DNA from: Roseiarcus sp963770035
GTDB taxonomy: Bacteria; Pseudomonadota; Alphaproteobacteria; Rhizobiales; Beijerinckiaceae
Direction: 5' to 3'
Length of the DNA: 64,000 nt
NCBI GenBank assembly: GCA_963770035.1
Contig: CAVYON010000005.1
Span: 62,001-126,000, forward strand
The notes under the pieces are model-generated. The model had not been told where the DNA came from, searched no databases, and saw only the letters and a list, made by a program, of their open reading frames with translations. The translations under genes and the position numbers were made by a program. Position 1 is the stretch's first letter; every line of letters starts with the position of its first letter. This document shows positions 10,630 through 19,401 of this stretch, one piece after another.

Positions 10630-11589
10630 TTGAGTGGCAAAGTTATCGTGGCGGTTGTAGCGGCGGCGGTTTCGTCTGCGTCAGCCGCGACGGTCGGCGT
10701 CGTCTACAAAGAAATGGTCGAGCGGAAGCCCATCGAGGTTTCAGCGCCGGTGAGCGAGACTGGGCCGAGCGCGGGACCGGTCCGGTCCGCCGTCGTGCTC
10801 AACGCCTCTGACAGTCTCTTCGGTTTCCTTGCGGACTCGACGGGTGAGGGCGACTCGGCGGCCGACTCGACCGGCGAAGGCGACCCGACGGCTTGTCGCG
10901 GACGCGTTGGCTGCGTTATGGTCGCGCGCGCCTCCGACCGTCGTGTGAACATCCTGGGCTCCGCGGCGACCATCCCGCCATTCTGGCTCGGTGGCGACAG
11001 CCGAGACTTCTACGCCTTCCCAGCCGCTCGAGGCTTGGCGTCGTTCGAGGAGCAGGCGAGGATCATAGTCCGCTCTACGCATCGGCGCCCCAAGACCGGA
11101 ACCCTTGGGTTGGAACCGCAATCAGACGATGGCTCAGCGCAGAACGGGAACGGAGACCCGAGCGGGTCGGGAGGGGAGAACACTATAGGCGTCTCTGGCT
11201 CGGTCCAGCCGTCGCCGACGAGTTCGACCGCCGGGCTCGGGTATCCGATCGAGATCGATGTTCAAACGTCTCCGCTTGGGATCCCATCGTTCAACGATGG
11301 GGGGTCGTCGCTGATTGATCTTCTGTCGGCCTTATCTCCAATTGACGCGGCGCTGAATCCGCCGCCATCGATGGATCCTGCCTTCGACCAGCAGCCGTGG
11401 CCGATGCCGGACCCGTCCGCCAGTCCGATAACGACGCCGCCGACGTTCTCTGTCGATCTCCCGACCAGCAGCGGAGGCCTCGCGACGCCCGAGGCGTCCA
11501 CCTGGGTCATGACGATCTTCGGCCTCGCGACGCTCGGCCTGTTCAAGCGGCGGCGGTTCGCCGCAGCGCTCAAGGCCATGCGCAGCTAA
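10630..11589 (+). CDS. Secreted protein with PEP-CTERM-like sorting tail
   Basis: A 319-residue protein of unknown function. TTG at 10630 is the likely start because AGGAGG sits five bases upstream and a signal-type helix follows (KVIVAVVAAAVSSASAATVG). The body is Ser/Gly/Pro/Asp-rich and low in complexity, with a duplicated DSTGEGD unit at ~10843-10890. The end reads TPEASTWVMTIFGLATLGLF then KRRR: a Pro-Glu signal, a hydrophobic helix and a basic patch, the layout of the PEPxxWA-CTERM signal processed by exosortase-type enzymes in alphaproteobacteria. No exosortase gene is visible nearby. It may be an exported or matrix-associated protein; nothing more can be said. Confidence 0.7.
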   Translation: MSGKVIVAVVAAAVSSASAATVGVVYKEMVERKPIEVSAPVSETGPSAGPVRSAVVLNASDSLFGFLADSTGEGDSAADSTGEGDPTACRGRVGCVMVARASDRRVNILGSAATIPPFWLGGDSRDFYAFPAARGLASFEEQARIIVRSTHRRPKTGTLGLEPQSDDGSAQNGNGDPSGSGGENTIGVSGSVQPSPTSSTAGLGYPIEIDVQTSPLGIPSFNDGGSSLIDLLSALSPIDAALNPPPSMDPAFDQQPWPMPDPSASPITTPPTFSVDLPTSSGGLATPEASTWVMTIFGLATLGLFKRRRFAAALKAMRS

Positions 11590-11599
11590 CGCCGCAACG

Positions 11600-12319
11600 T
11601 CACGGCACCACGAAGGTTGCCCTGCCCCTGCCGGTCAGAGCTGCGGGGATTGCGCCTGGTTCATCGACGGAGAACACCACGATCGGGATGCCGTTGTCAC
11701 GGCACAGGGCGAAGGCGGCCGTGTCCATCACCTGAAGGTTTCTTGCGATCGCCTCATCGTGGGTCAGACGATCGTAGCGGGTCGCACCGGGATTTTTTTT
11801 CGGGTCCGCCGTGTAGATGCCATCGACTTGGGTCGCCTTCATCACCGCGTCGCAGGCGAGTTCGCAGGCGCGTAACGCCGCGCCCGTGTCGGTGGTGAAG
11901 AAGGGATTTCCCGTGCCCCCCGCCAGCATGATGACCCGATGCTTGACAAGATGGGCAAGCGCCGCTTGCCGCGAATAGGGTTGACAAAGCGAGGGCATGG
12001 CGACCGCCGACAGGACCCGGGCCGGCTGACCGATCTGCTCGAGCGCACCCTCCATGGCGAGCGCATTCATCACCGTCGCCAGCATCCCGATCGAATCGGC
12101 CCGCGCGCGCTCGATGCCTTTGTCGGCGCCCTGCAGCCCGCGAAAGAAGTTGCCGCCGCCGACGACCACGGCGACCTGAACGCCGAGTTCAGCGGCCGCC
12201 TTGAGGTCGGCGGCCATCCGCTGAATGGTGTCCGCATTGAGGCCGAACTTGTCCGGCCCCATCAAAGACTCGCCGGAGAGCTTGACCACGACACGGTTGA
12301 AGATCGGCTTCGAAGTCAT
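11600..12319 (-). CDS. pyrH: UMP kinase
   Basis: A 239-residue amino-acid-kinase-fold enzyme phosphorylating UMP to UDP. Signatures: VVKLSGESLMG at the N-terminus, VVVGGGNFFRG near 55, AGGTGNPFFTTDTGAALRA near 135-155 and VDGIYTADPKKNP near 170. The start at 12319 is chosen because GGAG lies upstream at the right distance and MTSKPIFNRVVVKLSG begins the family; the frame is open 16 codons further. It follows rpsB and tsf on the same strand, the common bacterial order, with a terminator between tsf and pyrH. Confidence 0.95.
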   Translation of the reverse strand: MTSKPIFNRVVVKLSGESLMGPDKFGLNADTIQRMAADLKAAAELGVQVAVVVGGGNFFRGLQGADKGIERARADSIGMLATVMNALAMEGALEQIGQPARVLSAVAMPSLCQPYSRQAALAHLVKHRVIMLAGGTGNPFFTTDTGAALRACELACDAVMKATQVDGIYTADPKKNPGATRYDRLTHDEAIARNLQVMDTAAFALCRDNGIPIVVFSVDEPGAIPAALTGRGRATFVVP

Positions 12320-12410
12320 CGCTCGTCTCCTGCGGTGTCGATTCGCTTCCGGCGCGCAATGGGCCACGCAACGGCGCCCCGTGCAATCGCCTGGCCCACG
12401 CTCAGTCCAT

Positions 12411-12434
12411 TAAAAAAGCGGCCCGGGGGCCGCT
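12411..12434 (-). terminator. Intrinsic terminator after tsf
   Basis: Read on the minus strand, a strong GC stem (AGCGGCC pairing with GGCCGCT around a CGGG-type loop) is followed by six T residues. It sits ~20 bases past the tsf stop and ~90 bases before pyrH, so it would end or attenuate the rpsB-tsf transcript. Confidence 0.8.
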
Positions 12435-12452
12435 TGGTCATGTCTCTGGCGC

Positions 12453-13346
12453 TTAAGCTTCGTTCGCTGGTTTGTCGACCCCTTCGCCGAGCGCAAAGCG
12501 GACGAAGCCAGTGATCGAGATCGGGGCGCCAACCGACTTCTCGGCCTCCTTGACGGCTTGGGCGACGCTCTTGGCCGGGTCGTGGACGTACGGTTGGTCA
12601 AGCAGGCAGACCTCCTTGTAATAGGTCTTGAGGCCCGATTCGACGATCTTCTCGATCACGTGCGGCGGCTTGCCGGCGTTCTTCTCGGCCAGCACCGCGC
12701 GCTCGCGCGCAACCGTCGCCGGGTCGACGCCGCCGGCGCTGAGCGCGATCGGGCTTGCGGCGGCGACGTGCATCGCCACCTGCCGGCCGAGCGCGGCGAG
12801 CGCGGCGCGATCGCCCTTCGACTCCAGGCCGACGATGACGCCGATGCGGCCCAGGCCGTCGATGATCTGGCCATGAACATATTGTCCGATCGCGCCTTCC
12901 GAAACCCGGAGGCCCTGGACTCGACGGAGCGTCATGTTCTCGCCGATTGTCGCAATCGCGTTGGCGATCGCGTCGGACACGGTGCCGCCACCAAGATAGT
13001 GGGCGCCGAGAACCGTGTCGACGTCCGCGCCCGGGGCCTTGTCGAGCGCTACGGCCAGGACGCCGCGCACCAGCCCTTGGAAATCGTCGTTGCGCGCGAC
13101 GAAATCCGTCTCCGAGTTGACCTCGACGACCACGCCGACGAGATCCTCGACCGCTACGCCAACCAGCCCGTCGGCGGCGATACGCCCGCTTTTCTTAGCG
13201 GCCTTGGCTAAGCCCTTCTTGCGCAGCCAATCGATGGCGGCCTCAATGTCGCCGTCCGTTTCGGCCAGCGCGTGCTTGCAGTCCATCATACCCGCGCCGG
13301 TCTTCTCACGCAGGTCCTTCACAAGCCCAGCCGTGATCACAGCCAT
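12453..13346 (-). CDS. tsf: Translation elongation factor Ts
   Basis: A 297-residue EF-Ts, the guanine nucleotide exchange factor for EF-Tu. The signatures LREKTGAGMMDCKHAL near residues 12-27 and VVVEVNSETDFVARND near 75-90 are intact. The N-terminal UBA-like helix bundle, core and coiled-coil regions are all present, with normal alphaproteobacterial length. The start at 13346 is preceded by AGAGGG; seven codons upstream are open but lack support. It lies downstream of rpsB with a ~160-base gap. Confidence 0.95.
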   Translation of the reverse strand: MAVITAGLVKDLREKTGAGMMDCKHALAETDGDIEAAIDWLRKKGLAKAAKKSGRIAADGLVGVAVEDLVGVVVEVNSETDFVARNDDFQGLVRGVLAVALDKAPGADVDTVLGAHYLGGGTVSDAIANAIATIGENMTLRRVQGLRVSEGAIGQYVHGQIIDGLGRIGVIVGLESKGDRAALAALGRQVAMHVAAASPIALSAGGVDPATVARERAVLAEKNAGKPPHVIEKIVESGLKTYYKEVCLLDQPYVHDPAKSVAQAVKEAEKSVGAPISITGFVRFALGEGVDKPANEA

Positions 13347-13509
13347 CGGTTTCCCTCTTGTCCTCATGCCGCAGACCAGGCGCTGCGGCGTTGACCCAAC
13401 ACAAACGGATCGCCGCCCTCAGGGCAGCGGCGCTGATCCAAGACGAACGCCACGACCACGCCGCTTTCGCGTCCGGGCCGGTCGAACGCAGTCTCTCGAC
13501 GGCCGCCGC

Positions 13510-14529
13510 TTACTCCGCAGCGATCAAGGCGCGCGCCTGCTCGCTCCACTTGTCGCGGATGATGCGGCCGTTGAACCGCAGATCTGCGTCGAGCTTTGCG
13601 GCCTCTTCGTCGGTCATCGCGGCAAGCTGCCAGTAGTGGAACACGCCATGCTCATTGAGCTTCTTGACGATCTGCGGGCCGACGCCGGTGAGCTTGGCCA
13701 GATCGTCTGGCGCGCCGCGTGGCGCGGTCAGGAGCTCGAAATGATCGTCCGGCGGAAGAACCGGCTCGGCCTCGACCGTCTCCGGCAGAACTTCGGCGAT
13801 CGGCGCCTCCGCCTCGCCCAGATCCACGCCGGCGGCCCCCTGGCTGCGGCCGATGCCGTCGATCGCGGCGCGCGCCAGAAGGTCGCAGTAGAGCTGGATG
13901 GCGCGGCCGGCGTCGTCGTTGGCCGGCACCGGATAGCGGATGCCGTCCGGATCGCTGTTCGTGTCGAGGATCGCGATCACCGGGATCTTGAGGCGGTTGG
14001 CTTCCTTAATCGCCAGAGCCTCCTTGTTGGTGTCGATCACGAACACGAGGTCGGGCACGCCGCCCATATCCTTGATGCCGCCGAGCGCCGTCTCCAGCTT
14101 GTCCCGCTCGCGCGACATCATCAGGCGCTCCTTCTTGGTCAGACCCTTGGCCCCTTCGGCCAGCATCTCGTCGAGCTTGCGAAGCCGGGAGATCGAGCCG
14201 GAAATCGTCTTCCAGTTGGTCAGCATGCCGCCGAGCCAGCGGGCGTTGACAAAGTACTGTGCGGAGCGCCGGGCTGCGGCTGCGATCTCATCGGACGCCT
14301 GGCGCTTGGTGCCGACGAACAGGACGCGGCCGCCTTTGGCGACCGTATCGGACACTGTCTTCAGCGCCTGATGCAGAAGCGGCACCGTCTGGGCCAGATC
14401 GATGATGTGGATCGAGTTACGCGTGCCGTAGATGAACGGCGCCATCTTCGGGTTCCAACGATGCGACTGGTGGCCGAAATGCGCGCCCGCCTCGAGGAGC
14501 TGGCGCATGGTGAAATCAGGCAGAGCCAT
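13510..14529 (-). CDS. rpsB: 30S ribosomal protein S2 with C-terminal extension
   Basis: Residues 1-~235 are canonical S2 (QLLEAGAHFGHQSHRWNP; TNWKTISGSISRL; IPVIAILDTNSDPDGIRYPV). A ~100-residue extension follows: an acidic linker (PETVEAEPVLPPDD), then LTGVGPQIVKKLNEHGVFHY WQLAAMTDEEAAKLDADL, a helix-hairpin-helix module like those fused to ribosomal proteins L21 and S2 in some Rhizobiales. The 339-residue length is well above the usual ~240-250. It heads the rpsB-tsf-pyrH block. Confidence 0.95.
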   Translation of the reverse strand: MALPDFTMRQLLEAGAHFGHQSHRWNPKMAPFIYGTRNSIHIIDLAQTVPLLHQALKTVSDTVAKGGRVLFVGTKRQASDEIAAAARRSAQYFVNARWLGGMLTNWKTISGSISRLRKLDEMLAEGAKGLTKKERLMMSRERDKLETALGGIKDMGGVPDLVFVIDTNKEALAIKEANRLKIPVIAILDTNSDPDGIRYPVPANDDAGRAIQLYCDLLARAAIDGIGRSQGAAGVDLGEAEAPIAEVLPETVEAEPVLPPDDHFELLTAPRGAPDDLAKLTGVGPQIVKKLNEHGVFHYWQLAAMTDEEAAKLDADLRFNGRIIRDKWSEQARALIAAE

Positions 14530-14573
14530 AAGCTTGTCGTCCTTGTCCGGTTGAGCCTCGGCGGATCATGAAC

Positions 14574-14591
14574 GGCGAGGAATTCCTCGCC
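14574..14591 (-). promoter_or_regulatory. Palindromic hairpin in the rpsB leader
   Basis: A perfect 18-base palindrome GGCGAGGAATTCCTCGCC lies ~45 bases upstream of the rpsB start, inside the predicted 5' leader. S2 represses its own mRNA through leader structure in other bacteria, so this is a candidate autoregulatory hairpin; that role is inferred. Confidence 0.35.
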
Positions 14592-14646
14592 ACCGGAGCG
14601 GGACCTTGAGCAGGAGCCGCTAAAATCCGCCTGTGGAATGCGCGCG

Positions 14647-14675
14647 CATATAAGCGAGCGGACGCGGAAAGGCAA
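14647..14675 (-). promoter_or_regulatory. Candidate sigma-70 promoter for rpsB
   Basis: On the minus strand TTGCCT (14675-14670) and TATATG (14652-14647) are separated by 17 bases and lie ~120 bases upstream of the rpsB start. The rest of the 14,676-14,936 gap shows no gene that I can support. Confidence 0.45.
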
Positions 14676-14936
14676 GCAGGTCGCCGCTAAGAAGGAGCTG
14701 ACGGAGTTCGCTCCGAGGAAAGAGCTTTCGCTCGCGTCGGCAGGACAGGCCGGACGATTGCAGCGCGCTTCCGATTCGTCGTCATTGTGTCATGTTGGCC
14801 GTCCATCGGTCGGCTGCGTTTCCTCTGGGTGGCCGGTCGCATTTTTCGTTGCCTTGGCAATGACACGATGTGTTATGCGCGCCCGAGCGGCCGCGGAATC
14901 ACGTCTTCGCCGTCCGGCGCCACACGGAAAGTCGCC

Positions 14937-16661
14937 ATGTTGAACAGCCTCGCCTCCGCCGGGCGCCGAGTCCTGCCGAATCAATGGGATCTGATTGCTT
15001 TTGCCGCAATCATGGCCGTGCTGACGGCGATCGCTCAGAGTTATCACGGCATTTCCGCGCCGCTGCCCACGCCAAAGACGGATATCATCTCACTCGACTA
15101 CTCGAGCCTGCCCTATTACGCGCTCCGCACAGCCCTGCGGATGTTCGCAGCGCTGTTTTTCTCGCTCGCGTTCACCTTCACCTACGCGACGCTCGCTGCC
15201 AAGAGTCGCCGTTGGGAGATGGTGCTGATTCCCATTCTCGATATCCTCCAGTCGGTGCCGATTCTGGGCTTCCTGTCCTTCACCGTCACCTTCTTCCTAG
15301 GCCTGTTTCCGGGAAACACTCTGGGCGCGGAGCTGGCGGCGATCTTCGCCATCTTCACCAGCCAGGCGTGGAACATGGCCTTCTCGTTTTATCAGTCGCT
15401 GCGCACAGTCCCGCCCGACCTCGATGAGGTGGCGCGCAGCTTCCGCCTCACCGGATGGCAGAAGTTCTGGCAGCTCGAGGCGCCTTTCGCGATGCCGGGC
15501 CTCATCTGGAACACAATGATGTCGATGTCTGGCGGCTGGTTCTTCGTCGTCGCTTCGGAGGCGATCACTGTCGGCGACACGACGATCACCCTGCCTGGCG
15601 TCGGCTCCTACATCGCCAAGGCGAACAATGCGGGGGACTGGTCGGCGATCGTCGCGGCGATCGTGACCATGGCGATCGTCATTCTGCTCTACGATCAGCT
15701 CCTGTTCCGCCCCATTGTGGCATGGGCCGACAAGTTCCGCGTCGAGCTGTCCGCCAGCCAAGAGACCTCGACCTCCTGGGTACTGAACATCCTGCAGCGC
15801 ACTCACTGGGTTCGCCTCGCCTCCCAGCCGGTCTTCAATGCTTTTCGGGGCGTCAGTCTGGCGCCGATCCGCATTCCGCGGCTCAGTCCAGAATCCAAGA
15901 AGCAAAATCAGCCGCCGTCCCGCATTCTGGACGCGCTTTGGATTCTCGTGGTGCTCGCCGTCGCCGTGTACGCTGGATGGCTCACCGTCCAGTATATCGC
16001 CACCGAGGTCGGCTGGGCCGAGGTCGTTCACGTCTTCGTGCTGACTTTTTACACACTCGTCCGCGTTTTCCTCCTGATTCTGCTTGCGTCGGCGATCTGG
16101 GTGCCCATCAGCGTATGGGTCGGCCTGAGGCCGAAGTGGGCCGAACGGGTCCAGCCGATCGCGCAGTTCCTAGCTGCGTTTCCGGTCAATCTTCTGTTCG
16201 GCGCGACCGTCAGCCTGATCCTCTATTTCAACTTGAACCCGAACATCTGGCTCAGCTTCCTGATCATCTTTGGCACGCAATGGTACATCGTGTTCAACGT
16301 GATCGGCGGCGCCGCGGCCTTCCCCAACGACCTCGTGGAGGCGGCGAAGAACTTTCACATCAAAGGGTGGCGCTGGTGGTGGCAGGTCATCCTGCCCGGC
16401 GTCGCGCCCTATTACCTGACCGGGGCGATCACCGCGTCGGGAGGCTCGTGGAACGCCTCGATCGTCGCCGAATGGGTCAAGTGGAAGGACCACACGGTCG
16501 AGGCCCAGGGCGTCGGAGCCTACATCGCGGAGGCGACCGACAAGGGAGATTTCCCCAAGATCGTGCTCGGCGTCGCGATGATGTCGCTGTTCGTCACTCT
16601 ATTCAACCGGCTGTTCTGGCGCCAGCTTTACGGCTACGCGGAGCGCCGGCTACGCCTGTAG
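14937..16661 (+). CDS. Fused double-permease of a NitT/TauT-type ABC transporter
   Basis: A 574-residue membrane protein with two tandem BPD_transp_1 permease domains. The coupling (EAA) loops are DEVARSFRLTGWQKFWQLEAP near residue 165 and VEAAKNFHIKGWRWWWQVILPG near 470; each domain has about six membrane helices, and a hydrophilic linker (RIPRLSPESKKQNQPPSR) lies near 320. The start at 14937 is taken where the conserved protein begins, after GGAAAG; the frame is open 50 codons upstream without support. It pairs with the ATPase 36 bases downstream. No periplasmic binding protein accompanies the pair, so the substrate is unknown; nitrate, sulfonate or bicarbonate labels for this family are by similarity only. 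Confidence 0.85.
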   Translation: MLNSLASAGRRVLPNQWDLIAFAAIMAVLTAIAQSYHGISAPLPTPKTDIISLDYSSLPYYALRTALRMFAALFFSLAFTFTYATLAAKSRRWEMVLIPILDILQSVPILGFLSFTVTFFLGLFPGNTLGAELAAIFAIFTSQAWNMAFSFYQSLRTVPPDLDEVARSFRLTGWQKFWQLEAPFAMPGLIWNTMMSMSGGWFFVVASEAITVGDTTITLPGVGSYIAKANNAGDWSAIVAAIVTMAIVILLYDQLLFRPIVAWADKFRVELSASQETSTSWVLNILQRTHWVRLASQPVFNAFRGVSLAPIRIPRLSPESKKQNQPPSRILDALWILVVLAVAVYAGWLTVQYIATEVGWAEVVHVFVLTFYTLVRVFLLILLASAIWVPISVWVGLRPKWAERVQPIAQFLAAFPVNLLFGATVSLILYFNLNPNIWLSFLIIFGTQWYIVFNVIGGAAAFPNDLVEAAKNFHIKGWRWWWQVILPGVAPYYLTGAITASGGSWNASIVAEWVKWKDHTVEAQGVGAYIAEATDKGDFPKIVLGVAMMSLFVTLFNRLFWRQLYGYAERRLRL

Positions 16662-16697
16662 CGCCCGGCCCGAGTCCGGCCTCTCGAGGAGTTTCCC

Positions 16698-18008
16698 ATG
16701 TTGGACCCCGCCACAACGACGCTGCTGAACGTCGAGAACGTGAACCAGACCTACGCCACGGGGTCGGGCGAGACGCGCAAGCTCGTTCTCGACAACGTCT
16801 CCATGAGCCTGAAGACCGGCGAGATCGTCGCGCTGCTCGGCCGGTCGGGCTCGGGCAAGTCGACGCTCCTGCGCATCATCGCTGGCCTGAACCGCCCGAC
16901 GAGTGGAACGGTCACCATCTCCGGCAAGCCGATTGACGGCCCGGCCGAGCAGGTGGCGATGGTGTTCCAGAGCTTCGCGCTGTTCCCCTGGCTGAACGTC
17001 CTCGACAACGTGGAGATCGGCCCGCGCGCCAATGGCGTGTCGCTGGAGGAGACGCGCCAGCGCGCCCTAAAGGCGATCGACACTATCGGCCTCGACGGAT
17101 TTGAATCCGCCTACCCCAAGGAGCTCTCGGGCGGCATGCGCCAGCGCGTCGGTTTCGCCCGCGCGCTCGTCATGCAGCCCCAGATCCTCCTGATGGACGA
17201 GCCCTTCTCCGCCCTCGACGTGCTGACGGCCGAGACGCTGCGCACCGACCTCCTCGACCTCTGGCAAGAGGGGCGCATTCCGATCAAGTCGATTCTGATG
17301 GTCACGCACAACATCGAGGAGGCGGTTGTGATGAGCGACCGCATCCTGGTGCTGTCGTCCAATCCCGGCCGCATAGCCTCCGAAATCCCGAACACGATCC
17401 CCCACCCGCGCGACCGGCTCGATCCGCCATTCCGCGCCCTGGTCGAGCAGATCTACGCGCTGATGACCCAGCGGGCCGAGACGGCGCGCGTCGCGCCGCG
17501 AGAGGCCTCGGCCGCGGGCCTCGCGCTCACCTTGCCCGACATTTCGACCAACTCGCTCGCCGGCATGCTCGAGGAGATCGCCGCCCCACCCTACAACGGC
17601 AAGGCGGACCTGCCGCACCTGGCCGACTCGCTCGGCTTCGAGATCGACGACCTCTTCCCCCTCGGCGAAACGCTGCAGATCCTCAAGCTTGCCGACTTCG
17701 AAGAGGCCGACATCAAGCTCACCCCGCTCGGCCAGCGCTTCGTCGACATGGACGTCGACCAGCGCAAGAAGGTGCTGGGCGAGCAGACGCTCGCCAACGT
17801 GCCCCTCGCTTCGCACATCAAGCGGGTGCTCGACGAGCGTCCGTCGCACCGCGCCCCGGTCAGCCGCTTTAGGGAGGAGCTCGAGGACTACATGTCCGAA
17901 GACTACGCCGACCGGACCCTCAAGACGGTCATCAACCTCGGCCGCTATGGTGAATTGTTCGCCTATGACGAGTCCGCCCAGGCGTTCAGCTACGAGAACC
18001 CCGAGTAG
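16698..18008 (+). CDS. NitT/TauT-type ABC transporter ATPase with AAA-associated C-terminal domain
   Basis: Residues 1-~255 form an ABC ATPase: Walker A LLGRSGSGKST near 46-57, signature ELSGGMRQRVGFARAL near 145, Walker B ILLMDEPFSALD near 163, switch histidine in LMVTHNIEEA. A ~150-residue C-terminal extension (LAGMLEEIAAPPYNGKADLP ... KLTPLGQRFVDMDVDQRK) matches the AAA-associated (AAA_assoc_C) domain found on this transporter class and probably regulatory. GAGGAG precedes the start. It powers the fused permease immediately upstream. Confidence 0.9.
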   Translation: MLDPATTTLLNVENVNQTYATGSGETRKLVLDNVSMSLKTGEIVALLGRSGSGKSTLLRIIAGLNRPTSGTVTISGKPIDGPAEQVAMVFQSFALFPWLNVLDNVEIGPRANGVSLEETRQRALKAIDTIGLDGFESAYPKELSGGMRQRVGFARALVMQPQILLMDEPFSALDVLTAETLRTDLLDLWQEGRIPIKSILMVTHNIEEAVVMSDRILVLSSNPGRIASEIPNTIPHPRDRLDPPFRALVEQIYALMTQRAETARVAPREASAAGLALTLPDISTNSLAGMLEEIAAPPYNGKADLPHLADSLGFEIDDLFPLGETLQILKLADFEEADIKLTPLGQRFVDMDVDQRKKVLGEQTLANVPLASHIKRVLDERPSHRAPVSRFREELEDYMSEDYADRTLKTVINLGRYGELFAYDESAQAFSYENPE

Positions 18009-18108
18009 TCCAGGCCCGCTGCTGCTTTGGTTTGACTTGTTCCGCCAAATGCGCTGCGATATCGGTATTGCAGCGCACACCGACGCTTGAGCCGGCAGGA
18101 GATCCCCG

Positions 18109-19398
18109 ATGACCCAGAGCACCGCCACGATCACGGTCGGCAATAAAAACGTGGAGATTCCGGTTCTGGACGGGACCGTCGGACCCTCCGTCATCGACAT
18201 CAGCAAGCTCTACGCCAAGACGGGGATGTTCACCTACGATCCGGGCTTCACGTCGACCGCAAGCACGGAATTGAAAATCACATACATTGACGGCGACGAG
18301 GGCATCCTGCTGTATCGCGGATATCCGATCGACGAGCTCGCCGAGCACGGCGACTTCCTCGAGACCTGTTATCTCCTGCTCTACGGCGAGTTGCCGACCG
18401 CCTCGCAGAAAGCCGAGTTCGACTACCGCGTCACCCGCCACACCATGGTGCACGAACAGATGTCGCGGTTCTTCAACGGGTTCCGCCGCGATGCGCACCC
18501 AATGTCGATCATGGTGGCCTGCGTCGGCGCGCTGGCCGCATTCTACCACGACTCGATCGACATCAACGATCCGTTCCAGCGCCAGGTCGCCTCGATCCGC
18601 ATGATCGCCAAGATGCCGACGATCGCGGCGATGGCGTACAAATACTCGATCGGGCAGCCGTTCGTTTATCCGAAGAACGACCTCGACTATTGCTCGAACT
18701 TCCTGCGCATGTGCTTCTCGGTGCCGGCGGAGGAATACAAGGTCAACCCGGTCCTGGCGCGGGCGCTCGATCGCATCTTCATCCTGCACGCCGACCACGA
18801 GCAGAATGCGTCGACCTCGACGGTTCGCCTGGCGGGCTCCTCGGGCGCCAACCCGTTCGGCTGCATCGCGGCCGGTATCGCGTGTCTCTGGGGACCGGCG
18901 CACGGCGGCGCCAACGAGGCGGCCCTCAAGATGCTCGGCGAGATCGGCAAGGTCGAGAACATCCCGAAGTTCGTCGAACGCGCCAAGGACAAGAACGACC
19001 CGTTCCGTCTGATGGGCTTTGGCCACCGTGTCTACAAGAACTACGATCCGCGCGCCAAGATCATGCAGAGGACGGCGCACGAGGTTCTGGACGAGCTCGG
19101 CGTCAAGGACGATCCGCTGCTCGAGGTGGCCGTTGAGCTCGAGCGCATCGCGCTTCACGACGATTATTTCATCGAGAAGAAGCTCTATCCGAACATCGAC
19201 TTCTATTCGGGCATCACGCTGAAGGCGATGGGCTTCCCGGTCGCGATGTTCACGGTGCTGTTCGCCGTCGCCCGTACGGTCGGCTGGATCGCCCAGTGGA
19301 AGGAAATGATCGACGATCCGGACCAGAAGATCGGCCGCCCGCGCCAGCTCTACACCGGCGCGACGCATCGCGACTACATCCAGATCGGCAACCGCTGA
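18109..19398 (+). CDS. gltA: Citrate synthase
   Basis: A 429-residue type II (hexameric, gram-negative type) citrate synthase. Active-site signatures: ILHADHEQNASTSTVRLAGS near 225-245, LMGFGHRVYKNYDPRAKIM near 300 and IGRPRQLYTGA near 410. The N-terminal extension ending in DPGFTSTASTELKITYIDGD is typical of the type. It condenses oxaloacetate and acetyl-CoA at the entry of the TCA cycle. GGCAGGAGAT precedes the start. It converges with the nuoB-like gene three bases downstream. Confidence 0.97.
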   Translation: MTQSTATITVGNKNVEIPVLDGTVGPSVIDISKLYAKTGMFTYDPGFTSTASTELKITYIDGDEGILLYRGYPIDELAEHGDFLETCYLLLYGELPTASQKAEFDYRVTRHTMVHEQMSRFFNGFRRDAHPMSIMVACVGALAAFYHDSIDINDPFQRQVASIRMIAKMPTIAAMAYKYSIGQPFVYPKNDLDYCSNFLRMCFSVPAEEYKVNPVLARALDRIFILHADHEQNASTSTVRLAGSSGANPFGCIAAGIACLWGPAHGGANEAALKMLGEIGKVENIPKFVERAKDKNDPFRLMGFGHRVYKNYDPRAKIMQRTAHEVLDELGVKDDPLLEVAVELERIALHDDYFIEKKLYPNIDFYSGITLKAMGFPVAMFTVLFAVARTVGWIAQWKEMIDDPDQKIGRPRQLYTGATHRDYIQIGNR

Positions 19399-19401
19399 GC
19401 T

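Noticed and set aside
13015..14571. A 518-codon plus-strand frame across rpsB and tsf
   Set aside because: It is antisense to two certain translation genes and has no family pattern.
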